Shown piece by piece: positions 1-6,780 of a DNA stretch of 64,000 nucleotides. The notes under the pieces are model-generated. The model saw only the letters and a list, made by a program, of their open reading frames with translations. It was not told the DNA's origin and searched no databases. This DNA comes from Candidatus Zixiibacteriota bacterium (GTDB lineage: Bacteria; RBG-13-66-14; B26-G2; WVWN01). Location of the stretch: the NCBI GenBank assembly GCA_030613505.1, contig JAUWLW010000002.1, positions 49,424 to 113,423 of the forward strand, given 5' to 3'. A program made the position numbers and the translations under genes. Each line of letters opens with the position of its first letter. The first letter of the stretch is position 1.

Positions 1-408
1 CCCTTGCCGCTGCTTCGCCAAGATGACGAAGGGCTCGGTGTCTTTCCACCAGTAGTCGATGCCTTTGTAGCTCACCCAGCCGCCGTGGTCGTACGTGAAT
101 GTCTTGGGGCCCCATACGCGCTTGCCTGGGGCCGGCGGCGTCGAGGTGGCGTCCCAATTCCAGATCTCAAGATTGAAGCCTTCCCAGCCGGTATGCCCCG
201 GGGGGTTGCCGACGTATAGCCTGACGCGCTGGATGTAGCCCGGCAGCGGCGGCACGAACTTCACCGCCCAGCCGTCGTTCGCGCTCTCGCGGTATACCGG
301 CTGGTAGGGGGTGCCGTCGTCGTATTGGAGCCACGCCGGCGGCGGCGACGCCGCGGCCGTGCAGACGAATATTAGAAAAGCTACGGTCAAACCAAGCGGT
401 CGCAACAT
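1..408 (-). CDS. Secreted protein of unknown function, N-terminal part
   Basis: The minus-strand frame starts at an ATG ending at 408 and stays open to the window edge, giving the first 136 residues. A Shine-Dalgarno-like GGAGGAAAG lies just upstream. Residues 1-21 form a signal peptide (basic MLRPL, hydrophobic LTVAFLIFVC, then TAAAS), so the product is exported. The mature part is rich in Trp, Tyr, Gly and Pro, with short beta-like stretches such as GWAVKFVPPLPGYIQRVRLY and FNLEIWNWD. This suggests a beta-sandwich or carbohydrate-binding-like fold. No family is recognised and the C-terminus is missing. A well-formed promoter at 457-485 precedes it, so it is probably the first gene of its transcript and is divergent from lexA. 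Confidence 0.7.
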   Translation of the reverse strand, partial: MLRPLGLTVAFLIFVCTAAASPPPAWLQYDDGTPYQPVYRESANDGWAVKFVPPLPGYIQRVRLYVGNPPGHTGWEGFNLEIWNWDATSTPPAPGKRVWGPKTFTYDHGGWVSYKGIDYWWKDTEPFVILAKQRQG

Positions 409-456
409 GGCCTCTTTCCTCCATGGAAGGTTTGAAACCAAGGCTTTGACGGCAAT

Positions 457-485
457 ATTATAATACTGGTTTAACGTATCGTCAA
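457..485 (-). promoter_or_regulatory. Sigma70-type promoter for the secreted protein ending at 408
   Basis: Read on the minus strand: TTGACG (480-485), a 17-nt spacer, TATAAT (457-462). It lies about 50 nt upstream of the ATG at 408, leaving room for the Shine-Dalgarno seen there. Confidence 0.65.
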
Positions 486-540
486 TAATTTTATGGAAAA
501 AAGGGTTTTTGGGAGCTGGGGCCGGGGGTTCATTTTTTAC

Positions 541-569
541 TTGACTACTCAACACCTGTTGAGTATAAT
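541..569 (+). promoter_or_regulatory. lexA promoter with embedded palindromic LexA operator
   Basis: TTGACT (541-546), a 17-nt spacer and TATAAT (564-569) make a near-consensus sigma70 promoter. The spacer is filled by a perfect inverted repeat, ACTCAACA-CC-TGTTGAGT (547-564), with two 8-nt arms around 2 nt. Its last base is the first base of the -10 box, so a bound dimer would block RNA polymerase. The next gene is lexA, so autoregulation is the natural reading. The sequence does not match the E. coli (CTGT-N8-ACAG) or Gram-positive (GAAC-N4-GTTC) SOS boxes as I remember them. Confidence 0.8.
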
Positions 570-607
570 GGTAGCGGCGGCTCGAGCCGCCGGAAGAGGT
601 GATGGCG

Positions 608-1207
608 ATGGAGAAGCTTACGAACAGGCAGCGCGAGGTTTTGGCCGCGGTGCGGGAGTTGACCGGCCGGCACGGCTTCCCGCCGACGGTGCGGGAGCTG
701 GCGGAGTTTCTGGAGATAGGGCCCCGCGCGGCCTTCGAGCACCTGGCGGCGCTGGTCCGCAAGGGGCATCTGGAGAAGGAGGACGGCAGGCCGCGGGCGC
801 TGGCGGTCGCGGGGTACGTGCCGGCGCTCGAGCTGCCGGTGGTGGGCCGGGTAGCCGCCGGGCCGCCCATCACGGCGCTGGAGGAGGCCGAGGAGACGAT
901 GGCGGTCGACCGCTCGCTGGGCGCCGCGGAGGGGGACTTCCTGCTGCGCGTCAAGGGCGACAGCATGGATGGCGAGCACATCGTCGACGGCGACATGGTG
1001 ATCGTGAGGCCGCAGCCGGTGGCGGAGAACGGCGCCGTCGTCGTGGTGTTGGTGGGCGACGAGGCCACGGTAAAGCGGATGTACCTGCGCGGCGACCGCG
1101 TCATCCTGCGCGCCGCCAACCCGGCCTATGCGGACCTGGTGCTGGGCGAAGAAGAGGACGTGGCGGTGATAGGCCGCGTCGTGGGCGTTATACGGCGTTA
1201 TAAGTAG
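608..1207 (+). CDS. lexA: LexA SOS repressor / autoprotease
   Basis: Transcriptional repressor of the DNA-damage response that cleaves itself when RecA is activated. Starting at ATG 608 gives 199 residues, about the usual LexA length. A GAGGTGAT Shine-Dalgarno at 596-603 supports this start over GTG 599 and ATG 602. With it, the cleavage bond is Ala84-Gly85 (in VAAGPP), the nucleophile Ser119 (in GDSMDGEH) and the base Lys156 (in ATVKRMY), the same numbering as E. coli LexA. The N-terminus MEKLTNRQREVLAAV and PPTVRELAEFLEI form the winged helix-turn-helix; residues 75-199 are the S24 peptidase domain. It heads a lexA - small protein - dinB operon (8-nt gap to the next gene) behind a promoter with a matching operator. 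Identification is secure. Confidence 0.96.
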   Translation: MEKLTNRQREVLAAVRELTGRHGFPPTVRELAEFLEIGPRAAFEHLAALVRKGHLEKEDGRPRALAVAGYVPALELPVVGRVAAGPPITALEEAEETMAVDRSLGAAEGDFLLRVKGDSMDGEHIVDGDMVIVRPQPVAENGAVVVVLVGDEATVKRMYLRGDRVILRAANPAYADLVLGEEEDVAVIGRVVGVIRRYK

Positions 1208-1215
1208 GAGCGGCC

Positions 1216-1467
1216 ATGGACGTCGTGGATTTGGGCGACAGCGTCCGCGTGGGCGCCATCTTCGAGGAGTCGGGCCGGCTGAAGCCGGTGTGGTTCGCCT
1301 ACGACGGCCGGCGCCTCGCCGTGGAGCGCGTTACGTACAGCTGGCGCGACCGCGACGGCGACGTGAAAATTTTGCACTACGCCGTGAAGGTGGGCGGGAC
1401 CGTCTACGAGCTGGCGCTCGACACCTCCACCCTCAGCTGGCGCCTCGAGCGCAGCTACGTGGAGTAG
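1216..1467 (+). CDS. Small protein of the SOS operon (DUF6504-like)
   Basis: An 83-residue protein between lexA and dinB, with only 8 nt to the upstream stop. It has no signal peptide or membrane segment. It reads as two short beta-rich stretches, VRVGAIFEESGRLKPVWFAY and ILHYAVKVGGTVYELALD, joined by a conserved-looking RRLAVERVTYSWRDRDGD. From memory this resembles the DUF6504 type of small protein often found beside Y-family polymerases; I could not check that. Its position implies LexA-controlled co-expression with the translesion polymerase, so an accessory role in mutagenesis is plausible but inferred. A GGAGCGGCC upstream of ATG 1216 is a modest ribosome-binding site. Confidence 0.75.
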   Translation: MDVVDLGDSVRVGAIFEESGRLKPVWFAYDGRRLAVERVTYSWRDRDGDVKILHYAVKVGGTVYELALDTSTLSWRLERSYVE

Positions 1468-1526
1468 GGAGGAGGGTTGTTAAGCCTCGGGGCCTGCGGG
1501 CCCCGTTCTAATCTCGGCCGATAAAA

Positions 1527-2834
1527 ATGTGGGCATCGACGACAGGACTGGCGCACGGCAGGCCGCTGTTGGGCGGCGAGCGGCCCGGGCCCGTGGGCCT
1601 GGGCCCCGGCGCCGAGGCCTACGGCGAGCGCTGGGAGCGCGTCGTCATCTTCCTGGACATGAACGCGTTCTTCGTCAACGTCGAGGCGCGGGCCAAGCCG
1701 TGGCTCCGCGGCAAGCCGGTGTTGGTGGTCGGCTCGCGCAAGGCGCGCTCCGTCGTCGCGGCCTGCTCCTACGAGACGCGCAAGTTCGGCGTCAAGTCCG
1801 GCATGCCCTCCGAGGAGGCGCGGCGCCTCTGCCGCGACGCCATAGTCGTCCCCGCCGACATTCCCAAGTACACCCACGCCATCCGCGAGGTCGTCGCCCG
1901 CGCGCACAACTACACCCCCGTCGTCGAGATCACCTCCATCGACGAGCTGGCCCTCGACGCCACGACGACGTTCCGCCGGTGGGGGACGCCGCGCGACTGC
2001 GCCGCGGCCTTCGCCCGCGAGGTCCGCGAGGACCTTGGCCTCCCGTGTTCGCTGGGCGTGGCGCCCAACAAGATGATGGCCAAGGTGGCCGCCGGCCTCG
2101 AGAAGCCCAACGGCCTCACGGTCCTCAGGCCCTCCCAGCTCGAGCCCTTCCTGGAGGAGCTGCCGGCGACGGAGCTGCCCGGCATCGGCGACAAGCTGGG
2201 CGAACACCTGCGGCGGCTGGGAGCGAGCACGTGCGGCCAGCTCGGCCGGCTGCCCTTGTCGCGCCTGAAGGCGCGCTTCGGCATCGTCGGCGACGTCTTA
2301 CAAGACATGGGGCGGGGGATAGACCGCCGGCCGCTGATGGCGCACTACGACTACGAGGAGGCCAAGTCCGTCGGCAACACCATCACGCTCAACCGCGACA
2401 CCTACGACGCCGCGGAGCTCCGGCGGACGTTCCTGTGGCTGTGCGAGCGGGTGGCGCGGCGGCTACGCGGCGAGGGGTACTGCGGCCGGTGCGTCTACGC
2501 CGTCGCGCGCTACCCGGACTTCTACACCGTGGGCCGCTCGCACCGGTTGTCGCATTACGTGGACGAGGGGATGGACGTCTTCCGGGCGGCGTGGCCTCTC
2601 CTGCCGAAGGATTTAGGCGAGCGCGGCGTGCGGATGCTGGGGGTCTCGGTCTCGATGCTGCTGTACCACTGCAAGCCGGGCAACCTCTTCGAGATAAGGC
2701 GCGACCGCTTCACGGCGACGCTGGACGAGCTGAACCGGAGGTATGGCCGCGGCGCGCTCGAGCGGGCGGAGCTGCTGCCCGGCCTCCCCGGCGGCCTCTA
2801 CGAGACCGTCAAGGCGGGCTGGCACCCGGGGTAG
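1527..2834 (+). CDS. dinB: Y-family DNA polymerase IV (DinB-like)
   Basis: Error-prone translesion polymerase. Visible are the first metal-binding motif FLDMNAFFVNVEA (Asp44), the steric-gate region, SYETRKFGVKSGMP, the second catalytic motif SIDELALDAT (Asp139, Glu140), LGVAPNKMMAKVAA, a helix-hairpin-helix ELPGIGDKLGEHLRRLG near 220, and a little-finger domain to residue 435. The start is uncertain. ATG 1527 gives about 38 residues before the usual VVIFLDMN start of the family and has no clear Shine-Dalgarno. GTG 1593 would remove most of that extension. It is the last gene of the lexA operon, so induction by DNA damage is expected. No beta-clamp motif was confidently recognised at the C-terminus. 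Confidence 0.93.
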   Translation: MWASTTGLAHGRPLLGGERPGPVGLGPGAEAYGERWERVVIFLDMNAFFVNVEARAKPWLRGKPVLVVGSRKARSVVAACSYETRKFGVKSGMPSEEARRLCRDAIVVPADIPKYTHAIREVVARAHNYTPVVEITSIDELALDATTTFRRWGTPRDCAAAFAREVREDLGLPCSLGVAPNKMMAKVAAGLEKPNGLTVLRPSQLEPFLEELPATELPGIGDKLGEHLRRLGASTCGQLGRLPLSRLKARFGIVGDVLQDMGRGIDRRPLMAHYDYEEAKSVGNTITLNRDTYDAAELRRTFLWLCERVARRLRGEGYCGRCVYAVARYPDFYTVGRSHRLSHYVDEGMDVFRAAWPLLPKDLGERGVRMLGVSVSMLLYHCKPGNLFEIRRDRFTATLDELNRRYGRGALERAELLPGLPGGLYETVKAGWHPG

Positions 2835-2844
2835 CTTTTCCAAT

Positions 2845-2876
2845 AAAAAAGCCGGGCTTTGCGCCCGGCGTTTTTT
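2845..2876. terminator. Bidirectional intrinsic terminator between dinB and the MFS genes
   Basis: Stem GCCGGGC (2851-2857) and GCCCGGC (2863-2869) around a 5-nt loop. It is flanked by AAAAAA on the left and TTTTTT on the right, so it can stop transcription in both directions between convergent genes. Confidence 0.85.
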
Positions 2877-4137
2877 ACCTCACCCCACGCAGGCGCGGGA
2901 AACGCCAGGCGACCAGGGCGGCCCAGACGAGCGAGGCCGAGGCGCCGATGAGCAGCGCCGCCTGAACGTCGACGTACCGCGCGACGTACCCCGCCTGCAG
3001 CGAGCCCAACCGCATCGCCCCCATAAACGCCAGGAAGTAGATGCTCATCACGCGGCCGCGCAGCCGGTCCGGCACGTTTAGCTGGATAAGCGTGTTGGCG
3101 AGCGAGTTCTGGACGACGAAACAGAACCCGACCGCCGCCAACACCGCCGCCGCGAGCCAGAACGTCCGGATAAACGTGAACGAGAAGACGAGCGCCGCGA
3201 ACGCGACGTTTGCCCCGGAGAGCAGCAGGCCCCGCGGGCTCTTCGGCCCCAGGCTCGCCACCGTGAGCGCGCCCACCAGCGCCCCCAGGCCGACGAACGT
3301 CATCAAGTAACCGTATACGTCGGCGCCGCCGCGGAAGACCTGCTTCGCGAATACCGGCAACAGTATCGAGTACGGCATAACGAAGAACGCCGAGACGCCG
3401 ACCAGCGAGATTACCACCCACACCAGCGTGTTCCGGCCGGCGTATTGGATCCCCTCGGCGATTTGGCGGTGAGCCGGGCCCTTCACCTCCCGGCGGGTGG
3501 AGGACGTTCGGATGGCCAGCAGCGCGGCGAGAGCGGGGAGGAACGTCGCCGCGTTGACGACGAAGGCGAGCCCCTCGCCGACGGCTACGATCAGCAGGCC
3601 GGCGACGGCCGGGCCCGCGCTCCGGGCTACGTTGAAAATTGTGGAGTTGAGCGCTATGGCGTTGGTGAGGTCTTCCTTGCCGACCATCTCGACGACGAAC
3701 GCCTGCCGCGCCGGGACGTCGAGCGCGCGCCCTACGCCGAAGACGAAGGCCAGCGCCATTACGTGCCACACCTGGACGAGGCCGGTGACGGTGAGGGTCG
3801 CGAGGATCGCGGCCTGGATGAACAGCAGCGTTTGCGCGATGAGGACGAGGCGCTTTTTATCGAAGCGGTCCGCGAGCGAACCGGCCCATAGGCCCATCGG
3901 CAGCGCCGGCACGAGCGCGACGAAGTTGACCAGGCCCAGCATCGCCGGCGAGCCGGTAAGGCGGTATATCAGCCAGTTCTGCGCGACGAACTGAATCCAC
4001 GTGCCGACGAGCGACACCATCTGGCCGAACCACCACAGCCGGAAGTCGCGATGGCGGAGCGCGCTGAAAGTCCGCGGTAGCGTTACGCGGCGCCGCAGGT
4101 ACTCGCCTACGGAGTTGCTTTTGGGGTGTTTACGCAT
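2875..4137 (-). CDS. MFS drug/metabolite exporter, EntS-like (DHA3 type)
   Basis: Integral inner-membrane transporter with about 12 hydrophobic segments. FSALRHRDFRLWWFGQMVSLVG at the N-terminus, the loop GSLADRFDKKRLVL after TM2 and DRLRGRVMSIYFLAFMG in the C-terminal half are typical of MFS_3/EntS-type exporters. A start at 4206 is possible, but ATG 4137 is preferred: it gives MRKHPKSNSVGEYLRRR directly before TM1 and overlaps the upstream gene by 8 nt (ATGCGTAA), the usual coupling arrangement. The longer form would overlap by 77 nt. With the upstream MFS gene it makes a two-transporter operon, and its 3' end shares the bidirectional terminator with dinB. The substrate cannot be inferred. 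Confidence 0.85.
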   Translation of the reverse strand: MRKHPKSNSVGEYLRRRVTLPRTFSALRHRDFRLWWFGQMVSLVGTWIQFVAQNWLIYRLTGSPAMLGLVNFVALVPALPMGLWAGSLADRFDKKRLVLIAQTLLFIQAAILATLTVTGLVQVWHVMALAFVFGVGRALDVPARQAFVVEMVGKEDLTNAIALNSTIFNVARSAGPAVAGLLIVAVGEGLAFVVNAATFLPALAALLAIRTSSTRREVKGPAHRQIAEGIQYAGRNTLVWVVISLVGVSAFFVMPYSILLPVFAKQVFRGGADVYGYLMTFVGLGALVGALTVASLGPKSPRGLLLSGANVAFAALVFSFTFIRTFWLAAAVLAAVGFCFVVQNSLANTLIQLNVPDRLRGRVMSIYFLAFMGAMRLGSLQAGYVARYVDVQAALLIGASASLVWAALVAWRFPRLRGVR

Positions 4138-5305
4138 TACGCAACTTACGGCCGGCGGGCTGTCGGGTCCGCGTGAAATCGTAATAAAGGATGCCGACGG
4201 CGGCAAGAGCCGCGCACGCCGCGCCGAAGGCGAACGTCCCGGCGCCCTGCCAGCGGTCCCATATCAAACCGGCCACGATAGAACCGGGCAAGATGGCGAG
4301 GCCGCTTGCCATATGGAGGAGGCCCAACGCGGCGCCGCGCCGTTCGGCCGGTACCGCGTTCGAGACGAAGGCCGGCGGCAGCGCCATGAAAGCTTGGTAG
4401 TAGAGAGCGTAGAGGGCGAAAAGGGGCCAAAGGGTCCACATGTGATCCAGAGTCCCGGCTACGATTAGGACCGCCGCCTGGAAGAAGTAAATGCCGGCGA
4501 GCACCGGTAGTATCCGTAACCGGTCCGCGAGCCAGCCGATCGGGAAAGGCCAGACGACTTGCGCGACGGTGAAGCTAAGGTAGACCAGCGGGAGCGTGGC
4601 CAGCGGCAAACCGAGTTCGTTTGCCCGGAGTATGTAGAACGCGTACGAGAGCATGCCGAAGGAGTATAAAGTATGGCATATTAAAAACGGCCACCACGGC
4701 GCTGCCGCGGCCCGGTCGAATATCTTGGGGGGACTTTCCCGAGGCGCCCGTTTAGGTTGGCGGACGAGTAGCGCGATGACCAAAGCTACCGCTATGCCCG
4801 GGACGATGGTCCACTTGAAGATACCGCGCGTCGTGAGGTCGGTGTAGTTTAATAGAAAGTATAATATCAGCACGCCGCCCACCGCTCCCGCGGAATCGAG
4901 CACGCGATGAAGGCCGAAGGCGCGGGCGCGTTGTTTTTCGGTAACGTAACCGGCCAGTAGCGCGTCTCGCGGCGACGTACGGACGCCTTTGCCGAGACGG
5001 TCGGCGACGCGGAGGGCGAGTACCGCGGGCCCCGAGCGGGCGAAGGCCATCAACGGTTTGCTGATTACCGACAGCGCGTACCCGGCGAACATGAGCCATT
5101 TGTGCCGGCCCGCCCGGTCGCAGATATACCCCGAGAGGTATTTAAAGACGGCGGCGGTCGCTTCGGCCGCCCCTTCGATAAGGCCCAGGAAGGCGGCGGC
5201 CAGGCCGAGGTCTAGCGTTATGAAAATCGGCAGTAGGGGGAATATTATTTCGGATTGGAGGTCTGCGAAGAACGAGACGACGCCGAGTAACAGTACGTTT
5301 AGCAT
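4130..5305 (-). CDS. MFS transporter
   Basis: A 391-residue inner-membrane transporter with about 12 membrane segments. MLNVLLLGVVSFFADLQSEIIFPLLP opens TM1, GYICDRAGRHKWLMFAGY is the TM2-3 loop, and DRLGKGVRTSPRDALLAGY is the long TM4 motif of an MFS subgroup often annotated as putative multidrug or phosphonate-linked exporters. It is the first gene of a two-gene operon and its stop overlaps the start of the second transporter. The promoter at 5317-5345 ends only 11 nt before the ATG and no Shine-Dalgarno is visible, so translation may start on a nearly leaderless mRNA. The substrate is unknown. Confidence 0.88.
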   Translation of the reverse strand: MLNVLLLGVVSFFADLQSEIIFPLLPIFITLDLGLAAAFLGLIEGAAEATAAVFKYLSGYICDRAGRHKWLMFAGYALSVISKPLMAFARSGPAVLALRVADRLGKGVRTSPRDALLAGYVTEKQRARAFGLHRVLDSAGAVGGVLILYFLLNYTDLTTRGIFKWTIVPGIAVALVIALLVRQPKRAPRESPPKIFDRAAAAPWWPFLICHTLYSFGMLSYAFYILRANELGLPLATLPLVYLSFTVAQVVWPFPIGWLADRLRILPVLAGIYFFQAAVLIVAGTLDHMWTLWPLFALYALYYQAFMALPPAFVSNAVPAERRGAALGLLHMASGLAILPGSIVAGLIWDRWQGAGTFAFGAACAALAAVGILYYDFTRTRQPAGRKLRNA

Positions 5306-5316
5306 GTTAGTTTAAC

Positions 5317-5345
5317 ATTTTAAATGATTAACCTGCCGCGCGCAA
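5317..5345 (-). promoter_or_regulatory. Promoter of the two-MFS operon
   Basis: Minus strand: TTGCGC (5340-5345), 17-nt spacer, TAAAAT (5317-5322). Only 11 nt separate the -10 box from the ATG at 5305, which predicts a leader of about 5 nt. Confidence 0.5.
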
Positions 5346-5357
5346 GGCCGATATTCC

Positions 5358-5386
5358 TTGAAGGGTTGCCCGCCCGGACTTATAAT
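5358..5386 (+). promoter_or_regulatory. Promoter of the NosR-like gene
   Basis: TTGAAG (5358-5363), 17-nt spacer, TATAAT (5381-5386). The ATG at 5398 is 11 nt past the -10 box, with no Shine-Dalgarno (GAATTAAAT precedes ATG). This is again a near-leaderless arrangement. Confidence 0.65.
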
Positions 5387-5397
5387 ACGAATTAAAT

Positions 5398-6732
5398 ATG
5401 TCCGGTGGCGTGCCGAGGCGCCGGCGGGTATGGCTTCGCCGGTTAATATTTATAGTCGTCGTTGCGGCGACCCTTACCGGCTCCTACTTTTGGGGTCGGC
5501 ACGTCGAACCGCCGCCCAGGGAGCTCGACGCCGAACGCGTGGCGTTGCTCACCGGCGCGACCGAGCCTCCGGAGAGGGTCGACGGGGAGATTACCTATTG
5601 GCGCATAAGGCGCGGCGACGAGACGCTCTACGCCGCCGAGAGCGCATCGTCCGCGCCGGAGGTGGTCGGTTACGGCGGCCGATTCGACCTCCTGGTGGTC
5701 GTAGACGGCTCGGGGAACGTCGAACGCGTCGTCTTGGTGCGGCACGACGAAACGCCGTCGTACGTCGAGAACGTCGCCGATTTTCTCTCGTCTTTCGTCG
5801 GCCTTCCGGCGACCGCGCCGCTCGAACCCGGCCGCGACGTCGACGCCATAACGCGGGCGACGGTAACGAGCCAGGCCTTCGCCGCCGCTACGCGGGTAAC
5901 GAGTAGGAAGATATTAAACGCGGCTCTCGGCCGCGACGTCGGGCTCGACGGCGAGCGAGAGGGTTGGGATTGGCGCTGGGCGTTAGTAGTGGCGGCGTTC
6001 TTCGGCGCCGCGATTTGGGTGAGGCGGCGGCCTGCGGAGTGGGTGCGCGTATTATTCGCGGCCGCGGCGTTCGGGGTATTGGGTCTTTGGGCCGGTCGGT
6101 TCGTTTCCGTCGGCGACGTAGGCCGGCTGGTTTTGTGGAAGTTCCCGCCGTTCGGACCGCGCCTTTCGGTCTATTTACTGTTGGGGGGCGGCGCGGCGCT
6201 GGCGCTGTTTTTCGGTAACGTATATTGCGGGTGGCTTTGTCCCTTTGGCGCGCTGACGGAACTGTTGTATAAAATACCGATTCGGAAATTAAAAGTAGCA
6301 CCTGAGTTCGCGCGGCGCCTTGGCGGCCTGCGGTTCATTATATTATGCGTCGTCGTAGCGGCCTTCGTGGCGAATTGGGACCTGGGCGTCGCGCGGTACG
6401 AACCTTTTGACGACTTGTTCGCGTACGCGGCGGCGGGGATATCGCTCCTGTTTCTGGTAGCAGTCTTGGCGGTTTCCGCGTTCCATTATCGGTTCTTTTG
6501 CCGATATCTGTGTGCGGCCGGCGCGTTATTGGGCGAGGTGGCCGCGGTGGGGCGGCCGCCGCCTAGGCTCGAGTGCCGGGAGTGCGGCGAGTGCGCGAAA
6601 GTTTGCCCGACGGCGGCGATAATCGTGAACCGTGAGGTCATAGACGCGGCGTTGTGCATAGAATGCGGCCGATGCCGGCGCGATTGCGAGGCCGAGAAAC
6701 AAGCCGCGCAGGCGCGAAGCGGGAATATTTAG
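5398..6732 (+). CDS. NosR/NirI-like membrane protein: FMN-binding domain, membrane bundle, 2x[4Fe-4S] ferredoxin
   Basis: A 444-residue electron-transfer protein. An N-terminal anchor (about 13-30) is followed by an extracytoplasmic FMN-binding domain (about 45-175) with DAITRATVTS. Thr157 is the likely covalent flavin site; the usual Gly of S/T-G-A-T-x-T is Arg here. Several membrane helices follow with NapH/NosR-type cysteine motifs GWLCPFGALTEL and CRYLCAAGALL. The C-terminal ferredoxin carries CRECGECAKVCP and CIECGRCRRDCE, for two [4Fe-4S] clusters. In known families such proteins pass electrons between the quinone pool or cytoplasm and periplasmic partners (NosZ, nitrate or sulfur enzymes). 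No such partner, nor an ApbE flavin transferase, is in this window, so the acceptor is unknown. Confidence 0.9.
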   Translation: MSGGVPRRRRVWLRRLIFIVVVAATLTGSYFWGRHVEPPPRELDAERVALLTGATEPPERVDGEITYWRIRRGDETLYAAESASSAPEVVGYGGRFDLLVVVDGSGNVERVVLVRHDETPSYVENVADFLSSFVGLPATAPLEPGRDVDAITRATVTSQAFAAATRVTSRKILNAALGRDVGLDGEREGWDWRWALVVAAFFGAAIWVRRRPAEWVRVLFAAAAFGVLGLWAGRFVSVGDVGRLVLWKFPPFGPRLSVYLLLGGGAALALFFGNVYCGWLCPFGALTELLYKIPIRKLKVAPEFARRLGGLRFIILCVVVAAFVANWDLGVARYEPFDDLFAYAAAGISLLFLVAVLAVSAFHYRFFCRYLCAAGALLGEVAAVGRPPPRLECRECGECAKVCPTAAIIVNREVIDAALCIECGRCRRDCEAEKQAAQARSGNI

Positions 6733-6733
6733 T

Positions 6734-6762
6734 TTGGCCGCGCGCCCTCCCTATGGTATAAG
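6734..6762 (+). promoter_or_regulatory. Promoter of the AsmA-like gene
   Basis: TTGGCC (6734-6739), 17-nt spacer, TATAAG (6757-6762), 18 nt before ATG 6781. It begins just after the stop codon of the upstream gene. Confidence 0.5.
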
Positions 6763-6780
6763 ATTGCCGATTTTCACGTT

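Noticed and set aside
2875..5305. The two MFS genes as one duplicated transporter
   Set aside because: The sequences belong to different MFS subgroups and share no alignable loops beyond general MFS motifs.
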